Positions 25,694 to 35,782 of a DNA stretch of 64,000 bases are shown here, piece after piece (position 1 is the stretch's first letter; the number at the start of each line of letters is the position of its first letter). Position numbers and translations under genes: made by a program. Source of the DNA: Kineococcus endophyticus (GTDB taxonomy: Bacteria > Actinomycetota > Actinomycetes > Actinomycetales > Kineococcaceae). The DNA lies in the NCBI RefSeq assembly GCF_040796495.1, contig NZ_JBFNQN010000018.1, forward strand, positions 35,539 through 99,538, read 5' to 3'. The notes beneath the pieces were generated by a model. It saw nothing but the letters and a program-made list of their open reading frames with translations. It made no database searches and was not told where the DNA came from.

Positions 25694-26112
25694 ACATCCC
25701 CCGCCGCCGCCGTGGAGCTATCACCCCCAAGACGTCTTCTTGCTGCGATATGAAGCCTGGCACCGTCGGAGCAGAGCAGCACAAGCAGCCGTCTGTCCAG
25801 GATCAGTCCAACCGAAGCCAGTCTGTGAACTCTGCTGTCGCCCCCAACGAATTCCGACGCATCGGCGAACTCATCGAGGAGCTGGCGAGGACCACGAACG
25901 CGGCAACTATTGCCGCATCAAGGATCACCCGGTCCCTAGCCGGCCATAACTCGCCAGAGCGTCAAGACGTGGACGTACTGGACAGCTGGCTCGCCACCGC
26001 CATGACCCTGGCCAGCCTCACCTGCAGCTGGGATCATCCTCAAATGAAGGCCTGCGGCGCGCGTTTAGACCACCTTGCTAGCGAGCTGAAGGCGGCGTAC
26101 CAACACTGCTAG
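25690..26112 (+). CDS. Hypothetical protein coupled to the receptor gene
   Basis: Up to 140 residues from GTG 25690, which overlaps the receptor stop; an internal ATG at 25750 ([14 protein letters not shown]) is an alternative. The C-terminal 90 residues look helical ([20 protein letters not shown], then [20 protein letters not shown]). No motif is recognised. Coupling to a chemotaxis receptor suggests a role in signalling, but this is inference. Confidence 0.5.
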   Translation: MNIPRRRRGAITPKTSSCCDMKPGTVGAEQHKQPSVQDQSNRSQSVNSAVAPNEFRRIGELIEELARTTNAATIAASRITRSLAGHNSPERQDVDVLDSWLATAMTLASLTCSWDHPQMKACGARLDHLASELKAAYQHC

Positions 26113-26156
26113 GAAGTGTCGAGGCCGAGGTTTCACGGACCGACAAGCAACTCTAC

Positions 26157-27100
26157 CAAGAGCAGGAGGGTTTCCGGGGGCAGCCCCCGGCAGGTACCCC
26201 GACGAACTGTGTGAGCGGGTGACACGGGGACGGTTGCCGATGCTCATCGTGACGCAACGCTCCGCACCGGGTCGCTGAGGCGGCCGCAGGCCGGTTCGAT
26301 ATCGACTCCCGAGACGCAGTGCAACTAGGTCGACCAAGCCGAGATCGATGCTGTCGACCGGCCCGGCACGGGACTAACGAAGGGGCCCCGGCTGATCGAG
26401 CTGGAGAAGGAGGTTCGGGAGCTGCGACGGGCGAAGGCGGTCCTGGGGTCGGCGTTGGTCTGGTGTGTCAAGGCCCCGGGATTCATAGCGAGTGTCAAGT
26501 AGCTATCAAGCCACTGTGACCCCCCGGACTCTTCGCGACCGTGGGCGAAGCCCGTCTTCGAACTCGACAGGCGGTACACGCCGAGTTCGCCAAGCAGCCG
26601 GCGGGTGTTGTACCCGTCGTCGTCGTCGGCTACGGACCGCTTGATCCTGCCCAGGACCCGCGAGGGACGGTCGCGACAGGATGGACACGGGTTGCGGAGG
26701 AACATGGCCTTGACCGAGAGTTGGACGTTTCGGTCGTCGCGTTATCGTAGGAGCCGCCGGTGGATCCGACCGCTCCCCGCCGCAAAGAGGCCGAAGCCCG
26801 GCGTGAGATATGGTTTGAACTGCGCAGTAGGCGGTTCTCTCGCTCCGACTCGTCAAGACGGGGCCGCTTCGTTTGTCTCCTGCCGGGCCGGTCGACGGCA
26901 TCGATCTCGGCTTGGTCGACCTAGTTGCACTGCGTCTCGGGAGTTGATATCGAACCGGCCTGCGGCCGCCTCAGCGACCCGGTGCGGAGCGTTGCATCAC
27001 GATGAGCATCGACAGCCCTCCCCGGATCACCCGCTCACACAGTTTGTCGGGGTACCTCCCGGAGGCAGCCCCGGAAACCATCCTGCTCTTAGGAGGTCGG
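26157..27100. mobile_element. Inverted pair of IS3 orfA remnants
   Basis: About 210 bases at 26157-26370 recur inverted at 26889-27100, with about 85-90% identity by eye. Each copy includes a fragment with the IS3 OrfA start pattern (YPDELCERV). After the first copy, a leucine-zipper-like piece (LIELEKEVRELRRAKAVLGS) follows. The 520 bases between hold only degenerate frames. The structure sits between two near-identical chemotaxis receptor genes and could form a long hairpin or drive inversion. Confidence 0.6.
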
Positions 27101-27176
27101 CTGGAGATCATCATCAAACCCGGGCCCTGACACAGTATGTGCCTCAGGTTTGGGCGGTATCAGCCGATATCTGATC

Positions 27177-28763
27177 ATGCGCGTTCTGCGAAACATGAAG
27201 GTCTCGGCGAAACTGTTCGCCGCGTTCGGTGTCGTCAGCTTTCTACTGGCCGCCGCCATCGGCTTCGGAGCCCACGAACTGCACGTCGTGCAAGATCGGC
27301 TCAACGTTGTCTCCGGCTCCGGCATCGCCTCCACCCGCACCATTGGGAAGGTTGAATCGGCCTACCTGCAGGTCCGGTTGGACGTGGCGAATATCGCCTT
27401 GGCCAGTGCCGACGCCGCCACCGTGGCGACCGCGCAGCAGACCCTCACCAGTGACGACACCGCCTTGGACGCGGCGTGGACTGCCTACCTGGCCGCATCC
27501 CCTGCCTCTTCGGCCGCTCAGCAGCAAGGCTACATGACACTGTTGTCCCAGTACCGCACTGCCCGGGCCAACAGCGTCACGATCGCCTTGACCGGAGACC
27601 TGGCCGCGTTCAACGCTCAGCGCGAAACGGAGGTCCGGCCAATCTCCAGGCAGCTGTCCGCTGCAGTGGAAACCCTCGCCGGCGCAGAAACCAACCACGC
27701 CGCGGCTCTGGCGGCCAAGAGCACGCGGGAGTACCACCGTGCCCTGGCGGGTCTCCTCGGCGCCGGGTTCGTCGCGATTGCGCTGGCCATCACTTTGGCC
27801 GTGTTGATCTCCCGTTCCATCGCCCGCCCCCTGGCGCAGACCGTGACCGTCGTGGAGGGCCTGGCGCACGGCCGGCTTGACCAACGCGTGGACTACGTCA
27901 GTCGCGACGAGGTCGGTCGGCTCGCGGCGGCCACGAACACCTCGATGGAGAACCTTGCTGCCTTGATGCGGGAGGTCACCGCCACCTCCGCCACCCTCGC
28001 CGCATCCTCCCAGCAGCTGACCGGCGTTGCCGGGCAACTTTCAGCCGGTGCCTCGGACTCCGCGGCACAGTCGCAGGTCGTGTCCGCAGCCACAGAGGAG
28101 ATCAGTGCCAATATCGGCACTGTTGCTGCGGCGGGGGAGGAGATGACTGCAGCTATCCGCGAGATCGCCGCCGCCACGGCCGAGGCGTCCTCCACGGCCA
28201 GCACTGCCGTCATGTCCGCCGGTGAAGCTAGCGCCATCATCAACCGCCTGGGCTCTTCCAGTCGGGAGATCGGCGATGTAGTCAAGTTGATTACCTCCAT
28301 CGCTGAGCAGACCAACCTGCTGGCCTTGAACGCCACCATCGAAGCTGCCCGCGCGGGCGAAGCCGGTAAGGGTTTCGCCGTCGTTGCCGGGGAGGTGAAG
28401 GAGCTGGCACAGCAGACAGCTCGGGCCACCGAGCAGATTGTCTCTCGCGTTGGGGCGACGCAAGACGATGCGCAGGCCGCGACGGCGGCGGTCGAAGGGA
28501 TCGCCGAAATCATTGCCCGCATCGATGGACTGCAGACCACGATCGCGGCCGCGGTGGAGGAGCAGTCGGCGACCACCTCGGAGATGGTCCGCAACGTCAC
28601 CGAGGTCTCCACCGGCTCGCAGGACATCAGTACGAACATTTCGGGGATTGCCGCGGCAACCGAACAGACGACCGACGCGGCCGCGCAGACCGCACAGGCT
28701 GCGCAGGAGGTCTCACGGTCCGCCACCGATCTGCAGCAGCTGGTCTCCCGGTTCACGCTCTGA
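27177..28763 (+). CDS. Methyl-accepting chemotaxis protein
   Basis: A receptor of 528 residues from ATG 27177. Membrane helix 1 is [20 protein letters not shown]; the periplasmic part has an alanine-rich helical bundle; membrane helix 2 is [24 protein letters not shown] and the signalling hairpin follow with [19 protein letters not shown] at the tip. The terminal residues are LVSRFTL. No methylesterase/methyltransferase docking peptide is seen. A hairpin at 28778-28794 ends the gene. The ligand is unknown. Confidence 0.9.
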   Translation: MRVLRNMKVSAKLFAAFGVVSFLLAAAIGFGAHELHVVQDRLNVVSGSGIASTRTIGKVESAYLQVRLDVANIALASADAATVATAQQTLTSDDTALDAAWTAYLAASPASSAAQQQGYMTLLSQYRTARANSVTIALTGDLAAFNAQRETEVRPISRQLSAAVETLAGAETNHAAALAAKSTREYHRALAGLLGAGFVAIALAITLAVLISRSIARPLAQTVTVVEGLAHGRLDQRVDYVSRDEVGRLAAATNTSMENLAALMREVTATSATLAASSQQLTGVAGQLSAGASDSAAQSQVVSAATEEISANIGTVAAAGEEMTAAIREIAAATAEASSTASTAVMSAGEASAIINRLGSSSREIGDVVKLITSIAEQTNLLALNATIEAARAGEAGKGFAVVAGEVKELAQQTARATEQIVSRVGATQDDAQAATAAVEGIAEIIARIDGLQTTIAAAVEEQSATTSEMVRNVTEVSTGSQDISTNISGIAAATEQTTDAAAQTAQAAQEVSRSATDLQQLVSRFTL

Positions 28764-28777
28764 ACAACGGCGGCGGC

Positions 28778-28794
28778 TGCCGGGGGTACCGGCA
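28778..28794 (+). terminator. Terminator-like hairpin after the receptor gene
   Basis: TGCCGG and CCGGCA pair around a five-base loop, 15 bases after the stop codon. No T-tract is present. Confidence 0.5.
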
Positions 28795-28837
28795 ACGACA
28801 GTAGGGGGCCTTAGATGGGATTGACTCGTCTCGAGGG

Positions 28838-29709
28838 AGTCCACAGGAGTGGGGTACGGCGATCCGGTGGCTGAGGGCGTGTCCACTGACGTGTGAGGCG
28901 GCCACCGCGTGATGCTCCGAACTGAGTTCTCGTCCAAGATCGAGGATGGACAACGCGATGACCGCCAACCCCCAAGATGGACCCCGCCCACTTCCTGGAC
29001 CAGCAGCTCGCCCAAGCCCGCCCAGACCGGCTGCTCCAGCTGATGTCAACGGTCATCGACACCCTCATGTCCGCTGACGACGACGCCGTCTGCGGAGCCA
29101 CCAACGGGCGCCTCGTCGTCAGACCGGGTCAACTCCTGCAACGGCTCCCGACAGCGCGCCCGCTCGTCGAGTTCGACACTCGCGTCGGCACCATCGACGC
29201 CGCGATTGCCAAGCTGTGTTCCGGGTCCTACTTCCCCAACTGACTCCTTCAGCGTCGTTGCCGGGCCGGGAGAGCGCTGACCATGTCGTCGCCGCTGCCT
29301 ACCTCCTCGGGGTCTCTACCCGCGGTATGGAGAAGCTGCTCAGGTCGCTGCGTCGCTGGGTATCACGAGGTTTCTTGAAGTCGCAGGTCTGTAAGGTGGC
29401 TAACGACCTCGATGCCCAGGTCGAGACCTTGCGCGCCCATCGTCCGGCGCCGGGCAGTACATGTTCGTCGCTGCTGACGCCCTGGTTCTGAGAGTTCTCG
29501 AGGGGCGGCCGGGTCGCCAACGTTTCGCTGGTGTCCTCGCGATGCATGCCGTCGGTGTCAGTGCCGACGGTCACCGGGAGATGATGGGCCTGCAGACCTC
29601 CTCCGCGGAGGACGACGCCCCTCACTGCGGTGCCCGGCGTCGCGGACGGGGTTCCGAGACCGTCGGGGAGATGAGCTCTGACCTCACGCTGCAGACCTTG
29701 ACGGCCTGA
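28838..29709 (+). pseudogene. IS256-family element remnant: left end and broken transposase N-terminal half
   Basis: A left-end motif (GGAGTCCACAGGAGTGGGGT) resembles that at 18673. The transposase begins near 28977 (DPAHFLDQQLAQARPDRLLQ) and passes through three frames: FDTRVGTIDAAIAKL and GSYFPN; then VVAAAYLLGVSTRGMEKLL; then MFVAADALVLRV and MMGLQTSSAED. All are IS256 transposase landmarks, including the first catalytic Asp region (VAADAL). The C-terminal half and right end are missing. At least two frameshifts make it inactive. Confidence 0.7.
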
Positions 29710-30052
29710 TCGCATGGAGTCTTACGCGGTGACCGTCGTACACCACCGCAGTGGACCTGACCGAGAACCGGCCCCGGTCATCGGAGGCCGGCCCGTCTCG
29801 GGTGCGTCCGGGGGTTGCCGCTGTCTTGATGACCTGACCCTTGTCAATCGGGGTACTCTGTTCTGGTCTTCGACCCGTTTTTGTCTTCGACGGCATCGAG
29901 CGGCCATGGACATGACCGAGCGTGCGTAGGCAGAGACGCGGCCGTACGTGTGATGAATTCGCGTATTGCTTGAGTGCGTAGGCACATGCTGTCGAAACCT
30001 CAACGTGCGCTCCCTGTTTCAACCACGTGTTCGTCGAACGTCGACGTCATCG
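29710..30052. other. Gap without a supported gene
   Basis: About 340 bases between the IS256 ruin and the GGDEF-EAL gene. No conserved open frame, terminator or repeat was recognised. The promoter of the signalling gene should lie in its 3' half. Confidence 0.4.
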
Positions 30053-32455
30053 ATGACGCGTGCTGCCGTTACGGTTCTTGCCCTTCTCGTGGCTCTGACG
30101 TGTGGCGCATGGCATGGCGCGGCCTGGCTGATCTACGTCGCCTGCGTCTTGGCGTTCGCGGTTACCGTCGCCGTCGGCCCGCTGCGCTGGCGACGTGACC
30201 GTGCGGTCTGGGTCGGCATCGCTGTCGGGGTTCTGCTGCTGTCGGTTCCCCAGGCTGTGTTGATGATGTCCGGGGACGGGTCTCATGCGGGCAGCCTGCA
30301 AGCGTTGGGCGATCGCGCCCAGCTCGCGGTGGCTGGCGTGTGCGGTTACGTCGGGTTGTACGTCGGGCAGATAATGGTTCTGCGTCAGCGAGTGCGGGAG
30401 CTGCTGCCCAGCGTCTGGTTCGACGGAGTCCACTCCACGACCGTGCTGGCCGCGCTGTGCGCTGCATGGGTTGTCGCGCCGGTGCGATCGGCCACCGGAT
30501 TGGGCACCTTGGGGACGGTCGCCTTGGTTGGTCGGCCGATGCTGGGTCTGCTGCTGTTCTCAGTGGCGTTGGCGATGTGCTCGATCCTGGGCTGGCGTTC
30601 AGAACGCGCTGTGACGTTGATGGCGGTAGCGTTCGGGCTTTTGCTGGTGGGTGACGGGGTGAACGTGCTGTGGATGTGCGGTGTCCTGGTCGGGTCGTGG
30701 TGGGGGCTGGCGATCTGGCTGGCCCACCTCGGCGTACTTGGTGCTCTTGGGGTGGCTGCGCTCGATCGTGGGCGGCGCAGCAGTGGACGGGTGCAGGTGG
30801 CGTGGTCCTCAATGGCCTCACCACTGGCAATGCTGCTGTTCAGCGGGTTGCTGCTGGGGGCGGATCGCTTGCACCAGCTGCCCGCACCGACAACGGTCCT
30901 GGCCCTGGCGGGACTGGCAGGCGTGGGGGTCAAGGTCTGCATGGTCTTTGGGGAGGTGTTGCGGTTGGGTGACAGCCACGATCAGGCGTTGACCGACGAA
31001 CTGACGCAGCTGCCGAACCGGCGCGCCTTCAACCTCGCCCTGGCCGCTGAGGCCGGTCCTGGAAGCCGTAGCGCCAAGGTGGCGGTGATGCTTATCGATC
31101 TGGACCGCTTCAAGGAGGTCAACGACTCCTACGGTCACGCTTACGGTGACGCGCTGCTGAAGGAAGTCGCGGTGCGGGTCGCTCAACGGCTTCCGGCCGA
31201 GGCAGTCCTGGCCCGGTTGGGTGGTGATGAGTTCGCCGTCCTGTTGCCGGGGATGGGGCTGCAAGAGGCGGAGTTCGCGGCCACTGAGGTGTTGCAACAA
31301 CTGGGCCGGCCCCTGCGGCTAGGGTCGGTTTCGATGAAGATCGGGGCCAGTATCGGCGTCGCCAGCTGGCCGCTGGATGGTTGGTCGGATGATGCAGACC
31401 TGTCTGCCTCGACGGGGCATGTTCCTGTGTCGGGGTTTACTTCGCAGGAACGCCGTGGCGGCCTCTGGTCGGCAGAGTCGGCTGACTTGCAGGTCCCCGT
31501 GTCCGGGGTCGAGCAGGGGAGCTGGCTGGGCGTCGGCGCTGAGGAGTTGCTGCGTCGTGCTGATGTGGCGATGTATTCGGCGAAACGGGCTGGCGGCGGG
31601 GTCGCCCGTTACGACGCGGCCGCTGATGAGCGGGCTCGTGCCGAACAAGTGCTGATGCGCGAACTGGACTTCGGACTGGGGGCGGGGGAGTTGATGAACC
31701 ACTACCAGCCGCAGGTCGATATCCGCACCGGTCACGTCACGGGGATGGAGGCACTGGTCCGCTGGCAGCACCCGGTCCGTGGATTGCTGGGCCCTGGGGT
31801 CTTCCTCGAGCTGGCCGAAGAGAACGGGTTCATGGGCGCCCTGACGATCACTGTGCTGCGCCATGCCACCGCTGATGCCGTGGCCTGGCATCGGGCCGGG
31901 TGGCCGGTGAGAATCTCGGTGAACCTGGCCGCCTGCTGCCTGCTGGACCCCGAGCTGCCGTCACTGGTCGAGCAGATCGTGGCGGAGGCTGGTCTGGACC
32001 CGGCCCTGCTGGTGTTGGAGATCACCGAGACGACGTTGATGCAGGACCCGGATCGCAGTCGGGAGACCATTAATCGGTTGTTGGATCTGGGGGCGGCGGT
32101 CAGCATCGATGACTATGGGACGGGGTATTCTAGTTTAGCTTACCTGCAGGACTTGCCGGCGTCGGAGTTGAAGCTGGACCGGTCGTTCACTCAGCGTCTG
32201 AGTAGTGATCCGCGGACGGGGCAGATCATCAAGAGCACCACGGACCTTGCGCACAGCCTGGGGTTGCGGATGCTGGTGGAGGGGGTGGAGGACCCCGCGA
32301 CGTTGCAGCTGTTGCGTGAGTTGGGGGTGGATGAGTCGCAGGGGTACTACCATGCTAGACCTATGCCTGCGGGGGAAGTTTCGGCGTGGTTGCAGCGGGC
32401 CGAGATGGACCGGGCGACTAATTCGACCGCCGCGGCACCAGTCGCAGAGTTGTAA
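30053..32455 (+). CDS. Membrane GGDEF-EAL c-di-GMP signalling protein
   Basis: About 800 residues from ATG 30053 (a TTG at 29966 would add 29 residues). Eight or nine membrane helices fill the first 300 residues. The GGDEF domain is canonical (DELTQLPNRRAF, LIDLDRFKEVND, RLGGDEFAVLLPG), so cyclase activity is possible. An insert of about 55 residues sits between SIGVASWP and ADVAMYSAKR. The EAL domain keeps its catalytic set (MEALVRWQHP, SVNLAA, EITETT, SIDDYGTGYSSLAYL, ELKLDRSF, LVEGVE), so phosphodiesterase activity is possible too. It makes and/or degrades c-di-GMP at the membrane, probably steering motility or surface behaviour. Confidence 0.9.
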   Translation: MTRAAVTVLALLVALTCGAWHGAAWLIYVACVLAFAVTVAVGPLRWRRDRAVWVGIAVGVLLLSVPQAVLMMSGDGSHAGSLQALGDRAQLAVAGVCGYVGLYVGQIMVLRQRVRELLPSVWFDGVHSTTVLAALCAAWVVAPVRSATGLGTLGTVALVGRPMLGLLLFSVALAMCSILGWRSERAVTLMAVAFGLLLVGDGVNVLWMCGVLVGSWWGLAIWLAHLGVLGALGVAALDRGRRSSGRVQVAWSSMASPLAMLLFSGLLLGADRLHQLPAPTTVLALAGLAGVGVKVCMVFGEVLRLGDSHDQALTDELTQLPNRRAFNLALAAEAGPGSRSAKVAVMLIDLDRFKEVNDSYGHAYGDALLKEVAVRVAQRLPAEAVLARLGGDEFAVLLPGMGLQEAEFAATEVLQQLGRPLRLGSVSMKIGASIGVASWPLDGWSDDADLSASTGHVPVSGFTSQERRGGLWSAESADLQVPVSGVEQGSWLGVGAEELLRRADVAMYSAKRAGGGVARYDAAADERARAEQVLMRELDFGLGAGELMNHYQPQVDIRTGHVTGMEALVRWQHPVRGLLGPGVFLELAEENGFMGALTITVLRHATADAVAWHRAGWPVRISVNLAACCLLDPELPSLVEQIVAEAGLDPALLVLEITETTLMQDPDRSRETINRLLDLGAAVSIDDYGTGYSSLAYLQDLPASELKLDRSFTQRLSSDPRTGQIIKSTTDLAHSLGLRMLVEGVEDPATLQLLRELGVDESQGYYHARPMPAGEVSAWLQRAEMDRATNSTAAAPVAEL

Positions 32456-32718
32456 ACGCGTCCTGGTGTGCGCGGTAACAGTGTGCCCCCTGGTTCGCTC
32501 GCGACCGACACCGGAGCTGCGGTGCTAGCCAGGACGGAGTAGACGACGGAGAACTGGATTTCTTGGCCGCCGGCGATAGGCGGGTTGCGCTCACAAGGTT
32601 GTTCCGGCGGTGGTCGCGCCGTTCTCGGCGACGGTAGGGCTCCAACGGATTGGCTCCTGGCATGCTAGAGAATGTGACTCACTGCTGGGTAGTGAGTGAG
32701 CCGGCGGCCTGGTCACGC

Positions 32719-33621
32719 TCACGTCGAAGTGTGAGGAGTTTCGCTGGATCGTGCGCTGCGGATGAACCCGTTGACCAGGGCGTCGGCTCCTCGACGCCAG
32801 ATGGCGGCGAGATCGATGGTGGCAGAGCCCTGCAGGTGGATGAGGCGTACGACATCGGCGCGCAGGGAGCCTTGATGTGCCGCGCTTTCTGGCACGAGAG
32901 CGACTCCGAGGCCGCAGGCGACCATCGCCAGCTGGCTAGTGATGGAGCGGGCGCTGTGGCGTGCCTCGGGTGCGAAGTCGGCGGCGCGGCAGCAGGCGAC
33001 AACTTGGTCGTGGTAGTCGGGAGAGATCTCCCGGGGCAGCCAGATCCAGGGCAGGGTGGCGGCGGCGGCGAGGTGCTCTGGGTCAGTGAGGCCGGGTGCC
33101 CAGGCGGCGGGGACGACGAGGACAAAGTGCTCGCTGCGCAGGGTGGCGCGCACGCACTCGGCCGGGGTCGCCAGCTGCCGCACGACCGCGATGTCGAGTT
33201 CGCGACGTCGTACCGCCTGCACGGCGTCGTGGGTGTCGACTTCGCGGACCTGCACATCCACGCTGGGGTATTCAGCGCTGAAGCTGGCCAGCACCTGCGG
33301 GAGGGGGTCAAGGAAGGCGGAGGTGACCGCGCCAATGCGCAGGCGCCCGACCTGCCCGCCAGCTGCGGCGCGGGCGGCATCGGTGGCTGCTTGGGAGGTG
33401 TGCACCAGCTCTCGACAGCGCTGCAACAGTGCCGCCCCAGCCGGGCTGAGGGTGACCTCCCGGGTGGTGCGATGCAGCAGCCGCACCCCAAGGCGCTGCT
33501 CCAGACCCTTGACGGTCTGGGAGAGCGGCGGCTGGGACATGTGTAGGCGAGCTGCGGCGCGACCGAAGTGCAGCTCTTCGGCGACGGCAATGAAGTACCG
33601 CGCCTCACGCACCTCGATCAC
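32719..33621 (-). CDS. LysR-family transcriptional regulator
   Basis: A protein of 300 residues with the LysR winged helix at the N-terminus (ARYFIAVAEELHFGRAAARL, then HMSQPPLSQTVKGLEQRLGV, then LLHRTTREVTLSPAG) and an effector-binding domain (VGRLRIGAVTSAFLDPLPQV). It lies back to back with the RraA operon, 47 bases from its first gene. This is the usual arrangement for a LysR activator of a catabolic operon, where the inducer is a pathway substrate or intermediate. The inducer is unknown here. Confidence 0.9.
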   Translation of the reverse strand: MIEVREARYFIAVAEELHFGRAAARLHMSQPPLSQTVKGLEQRLGVRLLHRTTREVTLSPAGAALLQRCRELVHTSQAATDAARAAAGGQVGRLRIGAVTSAFLDPLPQVLASFSAEYPSVDVQVREVDTHDAVQAVRRRELDIAVVRQLATPAECVRATLRSEHFVLVVPAAWAPGLTDPEHLAAAATLPWIWLPREISPDYHDQVVACCRAADFAPEARHSARSITSQLAMVACGLGVALVPESAAHQGSLRADVVRLIHLQGSATIDLAAIWRRGADALVNGFIRSARSSETPHTST

Positions 33622-33668
33622 TGATCTGCCGAGCCTCTCACTGCGGGTCTTATTCGGACCTTCACTCT

Positions 33669-35090
33669 ATGGGCCCAAGGCGCTCCACTGAACAGGTGAC
33701 GACGACACGCAACGATCCGCCGGCTGGGCCTGCGACCACCGGTGCAGCCAAGGATGAGCTGCTGCGACAGCTGGCCTGGCTGGACTCCACCGTCCTCAGC
33801 GACGCCCTGGACTTTCTTGGTCTGCCGCCGGGCATCGCTCACCTGACGTCGCGATGGGGCTCCCCTCGCATGGTGGGGGTGGTGCGCACCGTGGAGCTGG
33901 AGGCGGACACCGGTGGGGCGCCCGGCCCGCACATCGCCACCCGCGCGATTGCCACCGCCGGGGCCGGTGACGTGCTCGTCGTCGCCAACGGTGGTCGCGA
34001 GGACGTCTCCTGCTGGGGTGGACTGCTGTCGCTGGGCAGCATCGCCCGTGGGGTTGTCGGTGTCGTCGCCGATGGGGCTTGCCGCGACGTCGCCGAGGCT
34101 GAGGCGCTGGGGTTTCCGGTCTACGCCCGAGCGGTGACCCCGCGCACCGCCCGCGGGCGGCTGCGTGAGCGAGCCTGCGGTGAGCGTGTGCAGATTGCCG
34201 GGGTGGCGGTGGACGATGGTGACCTGGTGCTCGCCGACGACAGTGGAGTTGTCTTCGTCCCGCGGGCGTATGCGGCGGAGGTCATCGCCCGCGCCCAGGC
34301 CATCGTCGGGCGCGAGGCGGCGATCGCCGCCGACGTGCGCAGGGGGGCGGAGATGGCGCAGGCGATGCACGATGCGCGTCTAGCTGGCCAGCAGTACGAG
34401 GTGACTGCCCCACAGGAGGGTCCGCGCCTGCCGGTGCAGGCGCGGCTGTCGCTGGTGCCGACCGCTGCGGTCTCAGACGCGCTGGACCGGCTCGGCTTGC
34501 CTGGCTCGCTGCACGGCCTTGGTGGTCTGCGAGAGGGCCAGAGCGCCTGCGGTCCGGCCTTCACCGCCCGCTACGAGCCCGTCGACGATTCCGGCGGCAC
34601 CGTCGGGGACTTCCTCGACGACGTTCCCGCTGGTGCGGTGGTGGTCATCGACAACGGTGGTTCAACCACCGAGACCGTCTGGGGCGGGATCATGACCCGT
34701 ATCGCGGCGGCCAACGGGGTCGCCGGCACGGTCATCAACGGTGTCTGTCGCGACACCGCAGCCAGTGCCGCGGTGGGGTACAGCACCTGGAGTGCGGGGC
34801 GATTCATGCGCACCGGCAAGGACCGGGTCCGTCTGCATGCGGTGCAGGAGCCGGTGAGCATCAACGGCGTGACGATCCGACCGGGCGATGTGGTCGTCGG
34901 TGACGACGACGGCGTCGTCGTCGTACCCGTCGAGCGTGCCGAGGAGGTCGCTGAGCTGGCCGAGCGCATCGAGGCGGTGGAGGCGGCGATTCTCACCGCC
35001 GTGGCGGCGGGATCCTCACTGACTCAGGCACGCCGTGAGCACGGCTACCACGCCCTGCAGACCCGCGACAGCAACCAGGTGACCGCATGA
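33669..35090 (+). CDS. Tandem RraA/HMG-aldolase-like fusion protein
   Basis: A protein of 473 residues made of two RraA-fold domains (about 35-225 and 262-450). Each has the dinucleotide-like glycine core and the GGxxxxxxWGG...G...(D/N)GxxRD signature (ADGACRDV in domain 1, INGVCRDT in domain 2). The Arg-Asp pair is the substrate/metal site in 4-hydroxy-4-methyl-2-oxoglutarate aldolases. RraA itself lacks aldolase residues and inhibits RNase E; here the catalytic residues argue for an aldolase or decarboxylase. The usual enzyme is about 220 residues and single-domain, so the fusion is unusual. It is the first gene of a four-gene overlapping operon. Confidence 0.8.
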   Translation: MGPRRSTEQVTTTRNDPPAGPATTGAAKDELLRQLAWLDSTVLSDALDFLGLPPGIAHLTSRWGSPRMVGVVRTVELEADTGGAPGPHIATRAIATAGAGDVLVVANGGREDVSCWGGLLSLGSIARGVVGVVADGACRDVAEAEALGFPVYARAVTPRTARGRLRERACGERVQIAGVAVDDGDLVLADDSGVVFVPRAYAAEVIARAQAIVGREAAIAADVRRGAEMAQAMHDARLAGQQYEVTAPQEGPRLPVQARLSLVPTAAVSDALDRLGLPGSLHGLGGLREGQSACGPAFTARYEPVDDSGGTVGDFLDDVPAGAVVVIDNGGSTTETVWGGIMTRIAAANGVAGTVINGVCRDTAASAAVGYSTWSAGRFMRTGKDRVRLHAVQEPVSINGVTIRPGDVVVGDDDGVVVVPVERAEEVAELAERIEAVEAAILTAVAAGSSLTQARREHGYHALQTRDSNQVTA

Positions 35091-35782
35091 GCACCTCAAC
35101 CAGCGCCATCCCCGAGGCAACGACGACGAGCACGGCGACCAGCGCTGATGCGGCGCGGGGTCACTCCGCGGCAACGCTGTGGGAGGCGGCCGCCACGCAG
35201 TGGCGCACCACCGGTGGTGACATCCCGCCGGAGGTCGCGATGGACGCCGGGATCACTGCCGCCTGGCCGGGTGCCCGGGTGGCTGGCCCGGCGTACACGG
35301 TGCAAGGCGCAGGTGGAGACAACCTCGCCTTGCACCTGGCCTTGGTCGCCGCACCGGCCGGTTCGGTCCTGGTGGCCGAGCTCGGTGGTGCGGACAACGG
35401 GCACTGGGGTGAGGTGATGGCTGTGGCCGCGCAGGCGCATAACCTGCTCGGTCTCGTCATCGACGGGGGCGTCCGAGACCGCGCCGAGCAGGCTGCCTTG
35501 GGTTTTCCTGTCTTCTCCCGCGGCGGCAGCGTGCGCGGCACCCGCAAGGACGTCCCCGGTCACCTCGCCGGACCGGTCCGCGTCGGTGGCCTTCTCATCC
35601 GCACCGGCGACCTCGTTGTCGCTGACGCCGACGGCGTCGTCGTCCTGCCCGCCGAGCGGGTGGACGCCGTCCTCCATACCGCTGACGAACGCGCCACGAA
35701 GGAGCAGGACATCTTCACCCAGCTGAAGGCCGGCGCCACCACCCTGCAGGTGTACGGGCTGAACCCGCGGGGTGCTCTGTGA
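35087..35782 (+). CDS. RraA-family aldolase/decarboxylase-like protein
   Basis: A single-domain RraA-fold protein of 231 residues with a Ser/Thr-rich N-terminus. The site motif is VIDGGVRDRAEQAALGFPVF, preceded by GHWGEVMAVAAQ in place of WGG. The C-terminal strand pair VVADADGVVVLPAERVDAVL is typical. Its ATGA overlaps the stop of the fusion gene, and its own stop overlaps the GTGA of the aminotransferase. Products of three RraA domains from adjacent genes could form a mixed trimer; this family forms trimers or hexamers. Substrate is unknown. Confidence 0.8.
   Translation: MSTSTSAIPEATTTSTATSADAARGHSAATLWEAAATQWRTTGGDIPPEVAMDAGITAAWPGARVAGPAYTVQGAGGDNLALHLALVAAPAGSVLVAELGGADNGHWGEVMAVAAQAHNLLGLVIDGGVRDRAEQAALGFPVFSRGGSVRGTRKDVPGHLAGPVRVGGLLIRTGDLVVADADGVVVLPAERVDAVLHTADERATKEQDIFTQLKAGATTLQVYGLNPRGAL

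Noticed and set aside
29461..29709. Separate 82-residue gene
   Set aside because: It contains the IS256 landmark VAADAL and is the third frame of the broken transposase, not an independent gene.
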